30,796 bases of DNA from UBA7803 sp047920935 (GCA_047920935.1 JBLRXD010000013.1:1-30796), one strand, 5' to 3'. Shown: positions 15,236 through 22,380, counted from the stretch's first letter. Made by a program: numbers and translations. The notes: generated from the sequence alone by a model not told the origin.

Positions 15236-15943
15236 ATGTCAGCGGCGATTGCCTTGCGAGAGGCGAACAGCCTGATCGCAAGCTTGCCAATCAAGGAGGG
15301 CCGCCGGTTCGCCAGGTTGTGCGAGCGCATCGAACTGGTTCCGGGGGACACCCTGTGCGAGCCGGATCGTCACTTCGAACGCGCCTACTTTCCGATCGCG
15401 GGGGTCATATCGGCGGTAGCCTTGCTGAAAGGCCGGCCGCCGCTCGAGTTGGGCCTGATCGGCCGCGACGGCATGCTCGGCGCGACGTTATCGCTGGATA
15501 TCCTTGCCGCACCCATGCGCGGTGTGGTGCAGGGCGCCGGCACCGCGCTGGTCATGGCCGTAGCCGAGTTGCGCGTCGAACTGCGCAACAGCCCGCGCCT
15601 GGTCGTGGTCATGCACCGCTATCAGTTCCGGCTGATGATGCAGTTTCTGCAGACTGCGGCGTGCACGCACTTTCACGAGATCACACCGCGCCTGGCGCGC
15701 TGGCTGCTGATGACCCACGATCTGAGCATCAGCAACCACGTTCACCTCACCCACGAGTTTCTCGCGCACACCCTCGGGGTGCGCCGCAGCGGCGTGACGA
15801 TCGCCGCCGGCGCGCTGCAACAGCGGGGCCTGATCAGCTACGCGCGCGGTGAAATCAGAATCATCGATCGTGCTGGGCTCGAAGCCGCCGCATGCGACTG
15901 CTACGTCGCCTTGAACGAGAAGTACCGCCAAGTCTTCGGCTAG
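15236..15943 (+). CDS. Crp/Fnr-superfamily transcription regulator (second copy)
   Basis: A 235-residue paralogue of the regulator at 12898: nucleotide-binding-like barrel (about 15-130), dimer helix, and winged helix with LTHEFLAHTLGVRRSGVTIAAGALQ (about 175-199). The core LGVRR-x-GVT-x-AAG-x-LQ is shared with the first copy; the position matching Crp Glu181 is Ser here and Glu there. The C-terminal tail with C-D-C-Y also matches the other copy's C-E-C-Y. GGAGA precedes the ATG by six bases. Ligand unknown. Operator copy C in its promoter suggests auto- or cross-regulation. Confidence 0.85.
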   Translation: MSAAIALREANSLIASLPIKEGRRFARLCERIELVPGDTLCEPDRHFERAYFPIAGVISAVALLKGRPPLELGLIGRDGMLGATLSLDILAAPMRGVVQGAGTALVMAVAELRVELRNSPRLVVVMHRYQFRLMMQFLQTAACTHFHEITPRLARWLLMTHDLSISNHVHLTHEFLAHTLGVRRSGVTIAAGALQQRGLISYARGEIRIIDRAGLEAAACDCYVALNEKYRQVFG

Positions 15944-16028
15944 CTTTGTCTTCCGGCTCGTGCCGGTCTCCACCTGCGAGTGCTAAGCTCCTCCGTCTCG
16001 ATCCCCGAAGCCTCAAGGAGATGCCCCA

Positions 16029-16463
16029 ATGGCAGAGTACAGCCCCCCAACCCTCGACTGGGTCCGCAAGCACGTCGAAATTTACGAAGGCAGCGGCGGC
16101 ACGAAAGGCACCACCCTGCCGAACACCGACCTGCCCTGCATCATCGTCACCCACAAGGGCAACAAGTCCGGCGCCATTCGCAAGATCCCGCTGATGCGCG
16201 TGAAGGTGGACGACGGGTACGTCCTCGTCGGCTCCATGGGCGGACAGCCCCAGAACCCGGTGTGGGTGTACAACCTGCGCGCCGATCCGGACGTGGAGAT
16301 TCGCGATGCCACCGAAGTGCACGAGATGCGTGTGCGCGAGGTGACGGACGAGGCGGAACGCAAACGCCTGTGGGACGCCGCCGTCGAGGCGTTCCCCAAC
16401 TACGCGGAGTATCAGACCAAAACGAGCCGCAGGATTCCGGTGTTTCTGGCGGAGCCCGCCTAG
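16029..16463 (+). CDS. Nitroreductase family deazaflavin-dependent oxidoreductase (DDN type)
   Basis: A 144-residue split-barrel flavin-binding protein. Visible family marks are LPCIIVTHKGNKSG (about 35-48), followed by R-K-I-P-L-M-R, and GGQPQNPVWVYNLRADPDVEI near residues 71-91. Characterised members of this family in mycobacteria use cofactor F420 to reduce quinones and nitroimidazoles. F420 is rare in gammaproteobacteria, and no F420 gene lies in the window, so the protein may use another flavin or be of transferred origin. AAGGAG eight bases upstream sets the ATG. It stands alone between the second regulator and the repeat region. Confidence 0.85.
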   Translation: MAEYSPPTLDWVRKHVEIYEGSGGTKGTTLPNTDLPCIIVTHKGNKSGAIRKIPLMRVKVDDGYVLVGSMGGQPQNPVWVYNLRADPDVEIRDATEVHEMRVREVTDEAERKRLWDAAVEAFPNYAEYQTKTSRRIPVFLAEPA

Positions 16464-16528
16464 ACGGCCGGTGCCGCAGACGGCCGAATGGGCTCAGGTG
16501 TTGGCCGGGGTTCGGGCTGGGAAATTCG

Positions 16529-16874
16529 TCTCGTGCGCCTCCGCTCGAGCCCCTCCGGGGCTTCCCTTGCTTGCACGTTGCCACTCCGTCGCGGCTCGTT
16601 GCCGTAGTCGTTCGCGCCATGCTTAGCCGCCACCCGGAGCGCGAAGTACCCGCCGAGAAGCGTGCAGCAGAGGGCGCGACGGGCTTGCACGGGGCGTGGC
16701 GGGCGGCGAATCACCCTTGCATAAGCCCGTGTAGCGCAGCCGAGCGCAGCAAGATTGACACCGCTGCGGGTGGCGCTTCGGCACCCGCAGCGGTGGCAAG
16801 ATTGCGCAGCGAGGGAAGCCCGGAGGGCCTGCGCGAGGGCGTGCAAGGGTGAGTCGCCGCCCGCCACGCCCCGG
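16529..16874. repeat. 346-bp direct repeat, left complete copy
   Basis: Identical by eye over its whole length to 17155-17500. It contains an inverted module at 16548-16582, a 72-base subrepeat at 16624-16695 and the large inverted-repeat element at 16691-16872. Reading frames through it (both strands) change with each copy's context and have no start signals, so I treat it as non-coding. Together with the following features it fills the gene-free stretch 16464-17509. Confidence 0.9.
16691..16872. repeat. 182-bp structured element with 31-bp terminal inverted repeats, copy 1
   Basis: Arms 16691-16721 and 16842-16872 are complementary at 30 of 31 positions. Inside is a perfect 14-base-pair hairpin (16759-16772 with 16782-16795, nine-base loop) flanked by direct repeats of GCAAGATTG (16749-16757 and 16796-16804). 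The layout resembles a MITE or a large REP-type palindrome. No transposase and no clear target duplication are visible. Confidence 0.7.
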
Positions 16875-16898
16875 GGCGTGCTGCCGGTTGCGCCATTT

Positions 16899-16970
16899 TA
16901 GCCGCCACCCGGAGCGCGAGGTGCCCGCCGAGAAGCGCGCAGCAGAGGGCGCGACGAGCTTGCACGAGGC
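16899..16970. repeat. Diverged 72-base subrepeat
   Basis: About five differences from 16624-16695 and from 17250-17321. It shows that the repeat family has older, diverged members here besides the identical copies. Confidence 0.8.
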
Positions 16971-16999
16971 CGTCGCCGGGGGTCGGGCCGGGAAGGGAA

Positions 17000-17054
17000 T
17001 CTCGTGCGCCTCCGCTCGAGCCCCTCCGGGGCTTCCCTTGCTTGCACGTTGCCA
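17000..17054. repeat. 55-base partial repeat copy at the left edge of the gap
   Basis: Identical to the first 55 bases of the copy at 16529 and to the first 55 bases right of the gap (17155-17209). The two sequence ends flanking the N run therefore overlap exactly. Confidence 0.9.
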
Positions 17055-17154
17055 NNNNNNNNNNNNNNNNNNNNNNNNNNNNNNNNNNNNNNNNNNNNNN
17101 NNNNNNNNNNNNNNNNNNNNNNNNNNNNNNNNNNNNNNNNNNNNNNNNNNNNNN
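17055..17154. other. Assembly gap (100 N)
   Basis: Exactly 100 unknown bases, a conventional placeholder rather than a measured length. It falls inside the repeat array. Confidence 0.98.
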
Positions 17155-17500
17155 TCTCGTGCGCCTCCGCTCGAGCCCCTCCGGGGCTTCCCTTGCTTGC
17201 ACGTTGCCACTCCGTCGCGGCTCGTTGCCGTAGTCGTTCGCGCCATGCTTAGCCGCCACCCGGAGCGCGAAGTACCCGCCGAGAAGCGTGCAGCAGAGGG
17301 CGCGACGGGCTTGCACGGGGCGTGGCGGGCGGCGAATCACCCTTGCATAAGCCCGTGTAGCGCAGCCGAGCGCAGCAAGATTGACACCGCTGCGGGTGGC
17401 GCTTCGGCACCCGCAGCGGTGGCAAGATTGCGCAGCGAGGGAAGCCCGGAGGGCCTGCGCGAGGGCGTGCAAGGGTGAGTCGCCGCCCGCCACGCCCCGG
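17155..17500. repeat. 346-bp direct repeat, right complete copy
   Basis: Second identical copy; it ends nine bases before the thrC stop codon. The array thus abuts the 3' end of thrC, and its hairpins could act as that gene's transcription end. Confidence 0.9.
17317..17498. repeat. 182-bp structured element, copy 2
   Basis: Same element as 16691-16872, offset by 626 bases, without visible changes. Its right arm ends 11 bases before the thrC stop on the opposite strand. Confidence 0.7.
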
Positions 17501-17509
17501 CCACGACCG

Positions 17510-18883
17510 TCACCCCCTCTTGCGAACGTTCGCCTCGATGAACGCCTTCACCGCCGCAAGCGACGGCTCGATCTCGGTGCGCCGCGACGGCAGCCCGCGC
17601 AGCGCGTCGAGGGTGTCGTGGCGGGCGACGTCGGCGCCCACTGCCTGATTGACCGCGTCGGGAAACTTGGCCGGATGGGCCGTGGCCAGGCACACCATGG
17701 GCCCGGCGGCCGCGAAGCGCTCGGCGGCAGCCAGCCCCACCGCGGTGTGAGGGTCGGCCACGTAGCCGTGATCCCGGTAGACCCGGCGGATGGTGGCCAG
17801 GGTATCCTCCACGTCCACGGCGGTGGCAGCGAAGTCGGCGAATCCCGGCGGTTGATCCACCGCCGCGTGGCCGCTGGCAGCGAACGCCTCCATGAAGGTC
17901 CGCAGCCGCTCGCTGTCTTCGTCCATGAGGTAGTAGAGATAACGCTCGAAGTTGCTGGCCACCTGAATGTCCATGGCCGGGGTGACGGTGAAGCGCACCT
18001 CGCCGCGCCGGTACTCGCCGGTGGCGAAGAACACCGAGAGGATATCGTTCTCGTTGGTGGCGAGCACCAACCGGTCGACGGGGAAACCCATGCGCTTGGC
18101 CAGGTAACCCGCGAACACGTTACCGAAATTGCCCGTGGGCACGCAGAAGCTCACCGGCTGCCCGGCCTCGAAGCGCAGGCTGGCATAAGCGTAATAGACG
18201 ATCTGCGCCAGCACCCGCGCCCAGTTCACCGAGTTCACCGCGCCCAGCCGGTGACGCTGTTTGAATTCGAGATCGGAGAACAGCGTCTTCATCAGCGTCT
18301 GGCAGTCGTCGAAGCTGCCTTCCACCGCCAGGCAGTGCACGTTGGCATCGGCCACGGTGGTCATCTGCAGCTCCTGCAGCTCGCTGACCCGGCCGTCAGG
18401 GTACATCACGAAGATGTCGATCTCGTCGAGGCCGCGCACCCCGGCGATGGCCGCACTGCCGGTATCACCGCTGGTGGCGGCGAGGATGTTCAGGTGCTCG
18501 CCGCGGCGCTGCAGCACGTATCTGAACAGCTTGCCCAGCAATTGCAGCGCCACGTCCTTGAAGGCCAGCGTCGGCCCGTGGAACAGCTCCATGACGGTGA
18601 CGTCGCCCACCTCGACCAGAGGAACGACGTCAGCGTGGTTGAAGGTCGAATACGCTTCGCGGATCAGCGCCTCGAGTTCCGTCTTCGGAATGTCGTCGAT
18701 GAACAACGGCAGCACTTCCACCGCCAGATCGACGAAACCGAGGGTGCGCCAGTGGTCCAGCCGGGCGGTGACGTCGGGAATGCTCTCGGGCAGCAGCAGC
18801 CCGCCATCGGGCGCCAGACCGGTCACCACCGCGTCCTGAAAACTCATGGGTGGCGTTCGCCCCCGGGTACTGACGTAGCGCAT
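17510..18883 (-). CDS. thrC: Threonine synthase
   Basis: PLP enzyme that turns O-phosphohomoserine into threonine. The 457-residue form starts MRYVSTRG, the classical N-terminus, so ATG 18883 was preferred over 18910. PLP lysine K109 lies in HGPTLAFKDVALQ, and the phosphate-binding loop is TSGDTGSAAIAG. The longer, fold-type II Escherichia-like class is indicated by the N-terminal domain and length. In many gammaproteobacteria thrC follows hom; here it stands alone with its own promoter (18922-18950). Its 3' end adjoins the repeat array. Confidence 0.96.
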   Translation of the reverse strand: MRYVSTRGRTPPMSFQDAVVTGLAPDGGLLLPESIPDVTARLDHWRTLGFVDLAVEVLPLFIDDIPKTELEALIREAYSTFNHADVVPLVEVGDVTVMELFHGPTLAFKDVALQLLGKLFRYVLQRRGEHLNILAATSGDTGSAAIAGVRGLDEIDIFVMYPDGRVSELQELQMTTVADANVHCLAVEGSFDDCQTLMKTLFSDLEFKQRHRLGAVNSVNWARVLAQIVYYAYASLRFEAGQPVSFCVPTGNFGNVFAGYLAKRMGFPVDRLVLATNENDILSVFFATGEYRRGEVRFTVTPAMDIQVASNFERYLYYLMDEDSERLRTFMEAFAASGHAAVDQPPGFADFAATAVDVEDTLATIRRVYRDHGYVADPHTAVGLAAAERFAAAGPMVCLATAHPAKFPDAVNQAVGADVARHDTLDALRGLPSRRTEIEPSLAAVKAFIEANVRKRG

Positions 18884-18921
18884 ATTTGGGCTCTGACGGC
18901 GACCGACCAAAAAGGGCGGAT

Positions 18922-18950
18922 ATTGTAGTGCCCAGCAAGGGGCGCGTCAT
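18922..18950 (-). promoter_or_regulatory. Sigma-70 type promoter of thrC
   Basis: On the minus strand, ATGACG (-35, 18950-18945) and TACAAT (-10, 18927-18922) are separated by 17 bases. The predicted leader to the ATG at 18883 is about 30 bases. Confidence 0.55.
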
Positions 18951-18976
18951 GGGCCGGGGGAAGGGGCGCGACAGGG

Positions 18977-19186
18977 TCAGATGGCGCTGCGGCCGTAGCG
19001 ATTCTCCAGCCGCCGGGGCGGATCGGCGCGAAAATCCTTCGGTACTTCCTCGATGCTGCCACCACCGGCCAGGAAGGCGTCCACATCTGCCGCCAGACGG
19101 CTGCGGACCGGTGCGCGCGCCGCAACCACGTAGACCTCGGCCCTGGGGTCGGCGGCCATCTCGTCGTGTTCCATCGTTTCGCTCAT
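18977..19186 (-). CDS. SutA-like small RNA polymerase-associated protein (C-terminal region type)
   Basis: A 69-residue acidic-start protein. Residues about 28-69 (L-A-A-D-V-D-A-F-L, then G-G-G-S-I-E-E-V-P, then R-A-D-P-P-R-R, ending Y-G-R-S-A-I) match the pattern I remember for the conserved helix and C-tail of Pseudomonas SutA, which binds RNA polymerase in slow-growing cells. SutA's gene also lies, as I recall, between xerC and amtB-glnK, so location agrees. The long acidic N-terminal tail of SutA is missing. The start is uncertain: ATG 19186 or 19174, both with weak Shine-Dalgarno. A promoter-like pair lies upstream at 19216-19243. Confidence 0.6.
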   Translation of the reverse strand: MSETMEHDEMAADPRAEVYVVAARAPVRSRLAADVDAFLAGGGSIEEVPKDFRADPPRRLENRYGRSAI

Positions 19187-19215
19187 GTGACAACCTGCAA
19201 AGTGAAGCTGCACTA

Positions 19216-19243
19216 GTTATAGACCAGGATCGGCAATGCGCAA
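19216..19243 (-). promoter_or_regulatory. Candidate promoter of the SutA-like gene
   Basis: Minus strand TATAAC (-10, 19221-19216, five of six) with a weak TTGCGC (-35, 19243-19238) 16 bases upstream. It lies between the amtB terminator and the small gene. Confidence 0.45.
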
Positions 19244-19283
19244 GCTCACGGCCGGAGCCGGCGCCAGGACGAAACGCAGACGC

Positions 19284-19313
19284 AAAAAAAGAGGGGCGCT
19301 TGCGCGCCCCTCT
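19284..19313 (-). terminator. Intrinsic terminator of the torF-glnK-amtB unit
   Basis: Ten-base-pair GC-rich stem (AGAGGGGCGC with GCGCCCCTCT, TTGC loop, 19290-19313), followed on the minus strand by seven T (19290-19284; the first T also pairs in the stem). It lies 45 bases after the amtB stop. Confidence 0.9.
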
Positions 19314-19357
19314 CCCGTTGCTGGCCTTGTTTGAACCAGGGTTGCAATCAGAGTTGA

Positions 19358-20602
19358 TCAGGAAGTTTTGACGAACTCCGGGTAGGCTTCCAGGCCGCAC
19401 TCGGCGAGGTCGACACCTTCGTACTCTTCCTCTTCCGAGATGCGGATGCCCATGGCGACCTTGAGCAGGCCCCACACCACCAGGCTGGCAAGGAACACCC
19501 ACGCGAAGATGCCGACGATGCCGATGAGCTGGCCGACGATGGTGGCGTCTTCGTTGTTGAACACGACCGCCAGGATGCCCCAGATGCCAGCGACACCGTG
19601 CACCGAGATGGCGCCGACCGGGTCGTCGATCTTCAGCTTGTCCAGGCCGACGATGGAGAACACCACGATCAGCCCGCCCACGGCGCCGATCAGCACCGCC
19701 CACTGCGCATCCGGAGACAGCGGGTCGGCAGTGATGGCCACCAGACCGGCAAGCGCGCCGTTCAGGGCCATGGTGAGATCCGCCTTGCCGAACATGAGTC
19801 TGGCCGCCAGCAGCGCCGCCAGCAGACCGCCACAGGCCGCCAGATTGGTGTTGACGAACACCTGCGCCACCGCGTTGGCATCTTCGATGTTCGAGGCGAT
19901 CAACTGCGAGCCGCCGTTGAAGCCGAACCAGCCGAACCAGAGGATGAACATGCCGAGGGTAGCCAGCGGCAGGTTTGCGCCGGGAATGGCGTTGACCTGG
20001 CCCTGAGGGCCGTACTTGCCCTTGCGGGCGCCGAGCAATATCACCCCGGCCAGAGCCGCGGCCGCACCCGTCATGTGCACGATGCCGGAACCGGCGAAGT
20101 CGGAGTAGCCCGCTGCATCGATCCAACCACCGCCCCAGGTCCACATACCCTGCATGGGATAGATGAAGCCGGTCATGACCACGGCGAAGCCGAGGAACGC
20201 CCACAGCTTCATGCGTTCGGCAACGGCGCCGGAGACGATGGACATGGCGGTAGCGACGAACACCACTTGAAAGAAGTAGTCGGAGCGGGCCGAGTAATAA
20301 ATTTCCTCGTCAGCCAGCGCTTCTTCCACGGAGTTCTCGGCGCCGATCAACCATCCGAAATCGGGGATGATGCCGCCTTCGACGGCGCCCAGATACATGA
20401 TGTAGTAGCCAACAAACAGATACATGACGCAGGCGATGGCGAACAGCGCCACGTTCTTCAACAGAATTTCCGCCGTGTTCTTCGATCGCACCAGCCCCGC
20501 CTCGAGCATGGCGAAGCCGGGCGCCATGAACATGACGAGGGCCCCCATCACGAGAAAGTAAAACGTGTCGAGGGCATAGGCGATTTGAATCAGATCTTCC
20601 AC
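19358..20602 (-). CDS. amtB: Ammonium transporter AmtB
   Basis: A 414-residue inner-membrane channel of the Amt/Mep/Rh family with about eleven membrane segments. The pore histidines are H176 in DFAGSGIVHMTG (the family signature) and H335 in SVHGVAGIWG. There is no long N-terminal signal sequence. It is inhibited by GlnK when nitrogen is ample, and the two genes are adjacent here (27 bases apart). The start is GTG at 20602, supported by AAGGAG nine bases upstream. Transcription likely begins at the sigma-54 promoter upstream of torF, or within the torF-glnK gap, and ends at the terminator 19284-19313. Confidence 0.97.
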   Translation of the reverse strand: MEDLIQIAYALDTFYFLVMGALVMFMAPGFAMLEAGLVRSKNTAEILLKNVALFAIACVMYLFVGYYIMYLGAVEGGIIPDFGWLIGAENSVEEALADEEIYYSARSDYFFQVVFVATAMSIVSGAVAERMKLWAFLGFAVVMTGFIYPMQGMWTWGGGWIDAAGYSDFAGSGIVHMTGAAAALAGVILLGARKGKYGPQGQVNAIPGANLPLATLGMFILWFGWFGFNGGSQLIASNIEDANAVAQVFVNTNLAACGGLLAALLAARLMFGKADLTMALNGALAGLVAITADPLSPDAQWAVLIGAVGGLIVVFSIVGLDKLKIDDPVGAISVHGVAGIWGILAVVFNNEDATIVGQLIGIVGIFAWVFLASLVVWGLLKVAMGIRISEEEEYEGVDLAECGLEAYPEFVKTS

Positions 20603-20629
20603 AATCTTTTCTCCTTTTTGGCGGAGCCG

Positions 20630-20968
20630 TTAAACGGCTTCCGCCCCCGTTTCTCCGGTCCGGATCCGCACCACTTCTTCGAGTGGAATGACGAAGATCT
20701 TGCCGTCCCCCACTTTCCCGGTGTTTGCCGATTTGGTAATGGTCTCGAGCACCTGGTCGAGCATGCCGTCTTCGACTGCCACTTCCACCTTCACCTTGGG
20801 AAGGAAGTCGACCACGTACTCGGCGCCGCGATACAGCTCGGTGTGGCCCTTCTGCCGCCCGAAGCCTTTCACCTCGGTGACGGTCATGCCCTGAACGCCG
20901 ATGTCGGAGAGCGCCTCACGTACGTCGTCGAGCTTGAAGGGCTTGATGATGGCTGTTACCAGTTTCAT
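20630..20968 (-). CDS. glnK: Nitrogen regulatory protein PII (GlnK)
   Basis: A 112-residue trimeric PII signal protein. The T-loop holds Y51, the uridylylation site, in GHTELYRGAEYVVDFLPK; the second signature is TGKVGDGKIFV (about 83-93). It senses ATP/ADP and 2-oxoglutarate and docks on AmtB to block ammonium entry. Pairing with amtB identifies it as GlnK rather than GlnB. AGGAG lies eight bases before the ATG. torF is 105 bases upstream on the same strand. Confidence 0.96.
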   Translation of the reverse strand: MKLVTAIIKPFKLDDVREALSDIGVQGMTVTEVKGFGRQKGHTELYRGAEYVVDFLPKVKVEVAVEDGMLDQVLETITKSANTGKVGDGKIFVIPLEEVVRIRTGETGAEAV

Positions 20969-21073
20969 GTCGTTTTTCTCCTATGGAATCAGGGTGCAGC
21001 AGCGCTTCGGGCAGGTTTTGAGCCTATCCGAGGCAATCTCGTGGAAGATCTGTGCACCCCGATTCTCTCGTAA

Positions 21074-21817
21074 TCAAAGGCTTTTCGAAACCGAGAACAC
21101 CAGGCTGTCATCGCACAACTTGGTACCTCCGAAGCACTCGCTCTTGCTGAGATCGGTACCGATGAAGTGCAGCCCGAAGTCGAGATCAAGCGCGGTCATG
21201 GTCAAGCCAACGCTGTAGTCCATGTAGTCGTCACCCGGGTTTGCGCCCGGCGCCGGCTCGATGAAGGCAGCGAAAGAGTCGTCGCCGTCGAACTTGTTCC
21301 AGCCGAGGTGGAAATCGAGCGTCATGTTGTCGGCCAGCGCGTAGCTGTAGGCGCCGTAGACGTAGAAGAACGAATCGGTCTCGGCGAAGTAGTCGGGCGA
21401 GTAGTGAACGCCTATGGTGGCGTCGTAGAAGCTCAAGCTACCGTAGAATTCGTAGTAGTCGAGGCTGGGGTCGGCATCGTCTTCCGGGTAGGCGTAGTAG
21501 AGAAAGCCGACGTCGTAAGAGACGGTCTCGTTGATGTCGCCGGCAAAGCCCGCGTAGACGTCGAGTTCGATGGCCCCACCGGAGAAGGAAACGTTCGACG
21601 CCCAGGTGCCGATGTAGAAGCCGTTTTCCCACTCGACGTCGAACCCGCCCTGAATCGCCGGCGAGCGATCGAGCTGAGATATGCCGCGGAACCGGTAGTC
21701 GGTGGCAAGCGCCACGTTGCCCGAAATCGCGACGCCGTTTAACTCGGCCGCCCGGGCGGAGGTGAGGCCGCCTACCAGTAGCACACCCAGCAGTGCCAGT
21801 GTTGCTTTGCTCTTCAT
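21074..21817 (-). CDS. TorF family putative outer-membrane porin
   Basis: A 247-residue protein with a signal peptide (cleavage near residue 23, ARA-AEL) followed by alternating aromatic and polar residues typical of an outer-membrane beta-barrel. Blocks such as A-T-D-Y-R-F-R-G-I-S-Q (about 38-48) and G-F-Y-I-G-T-W-A-S-N-V match the TorF (TIGR02001) family. It is strongly acidic with many D, E, Y and F. Relatives are often found with ammonium transport genes, so a role in uptake of ammonium or small nitrogen compounds across the outer membrane is plausible but unproven. A good GAGGAG precedes the ATG; a sigma-54 promoter lies about 64 bases upstream. Confidence 0.88.
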   Translation of the reverse strand: MKSKATLALLGVLLVGGLTSARAAELNGVAISGNVALATDYRFRGISQLDRSPAIQGGFDVEWENGFYIGTWASNVSFSGGAIELDVYAGFAGDINETVSYDVGFLYYAYPEDDADPSLDYYEFYGSLSFYDATIGVHYSPDYFAETDSFFYVYGAYSYALADNMTLDFHLGWNKFDGDDSFAAFIEPAPGANPGDDYMDYSVGLTMTALDLDFGLHFIGTDLSKSECFGGTKLCDDSLVFSVSKSL

Positions 21818-21880
21818 GTCTTGCTCCTCTAAAAACCTTGAAACCCTTGAAGTACGGTTTTGTACCGCTGCCTCCCAATG

Positions 21881-21895
21881 GCATCATCCGTGCCA
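21881..21895 (-). promoter_or_regulatory. Sigma-54 promoter of torF-glnK-amtB
   Basis: Minus strand TGGCACG-N4-ATGC: the -24 GG and -12 GC are both present with correct spacing, and only one T of the TTGC part differs. The predicted start is near 21870, giving a leader of about 53 bases to torF. The torF-ubiK intergenic stretch (21818-22137) also holds the NtrC-type sites and a ubiK promoter candidate. Confidence 0.8.
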
Positions 21896-22000
21896 TGTTT
21901 TTTTCTTAAAACATTTCAATGACTTAGGAGCTATGCTCTGTGCTGGGGCAAATTTTGCCGGCAGTTTTGCACAATCCTGGGGCGTTGCCCCATCGGGCTA

Positions 22001-22030
22001 TGCACGATTTCGGTGCGCAATTACCGTGCA
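22001..22030. promoter_or_regulatory. Two overlapping NtrC-type enhancer sites
   Basis: Site 1 is TGCAC-N7-GTGCG (22001-22017) and site 2 TGCGC-N7-GTGCA (22014-22030), both in the NtrC form TGCAC-N7-GTGCA. Their centres lie roughly 140 and 150 bases upstream of the predicted sigma-54 start, a normal enhancer distance. Confidence 0.7.
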
Positions 22031-22079
22031 CTATGAGCCGTGGAGGCCATCGGCTTACGCCCGCACGAGCGTCAGCCGA

Positions 22080-22108
22080 TCGACCCGGGACGGAGGCCGC
22101 CGTACCAT
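22080..22108 (+). promoter_or_regulatory. Candidate promoter of ubiK
   Basis: TCGACC (22080-22085) and TACCAT (22103-22108), four of six each, with 17-base spacing and a leader of about 23 bases. A hairpin (ATCGGCT at 22049-22055 with AGCCGAT at 22074-22080) lies just upstream. Confidence 0.3.
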
Positions 22109-22137
22109 CGTGCCCATTCAGATTCGAGGGCGGCCAC

Positions 22138-22380
22138 GTGAATCAGGAAGCTGTGATCAGCGACTTCATCGAGCGCCTGCAAAGGCGGATAGGGGAGTTG
22201 GTGCCGGGGCAGACGGTCGACGCCGTGCTGGAGCAAACGCGCCGCACCCTGCGGCAGGAGTTCGCCGAATTCGATCTGGTGCCGCGCCGTGAGCTCGAGG
22301 CGCAGATTGCCGCGCTCGAGGCGCTGCGGCGGACGCTGGAAGACCTGGAGCGCCGCATCCGCGAGCTCGAAGGCCGCTGA
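22138..22380 (+). CDS. ubiK: Ubiquinone biosynthesis accessory factor UbiK (YqiC/BMFP family)
   Basis: An 80-residue, mostly helical protein with an amphipathic N-terminus (about 1-35), FAEFDLVPRRELEAQ (about 43-57) and a C-terminal coiled coil rich in E, R and L. This is the YqiC/BMFP plan: a trimeric, membrane-associated factor that assists UbiJ in aerobic ubiquinone synthesis. The start is GTG at 22138 with GAGGGCGG just before; no ATG fits. The neighbours amtB-glnK and yifB match the Pseudomonas order as I remember it. yifB begins 15 bases later. Confidence 0.9.
   Translation: MNQEAVISDFIERLQRRIGELVPGQTVDAVLEQTRRTLRQEFAEFDLVPRRELEAQIAALEALRRTLEDLERRIRELEGR

Noticed and set aside
15953..15966. 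Terminator after the second Crp-type gene (CCGGC-TCGT-GCCGG)
   Set aside because: The stem is only five base pairs with no T-run, so it is too weak to call.
16460..17493. Several open frames across the repeat array, some running through the N gap
   Set aside because: They arise from repeated GC-rich sequence, differ between copies, include unknown bases and lack ribosome sites.
16529..17500. CRISPR array
   Set aside because: Repeats are long (72-346 bases), few and adjacent or mosaic; there is no regular short repeat-spacer pattern and no cas gene.
20969..21073. Separate sigma-54 promoter before glnK
   Set aside because: The best candidate (TTCCACG...TTGC on the minus strand) lacks the -24 GG and has a short spacer.
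21818..22137. Short unannotated gene between torF and ubiK
   Set aside because: Open frames here lack ribosome sites and overlap the sigma-54 and NtrC sites; regulatory DNA explains the stretch.
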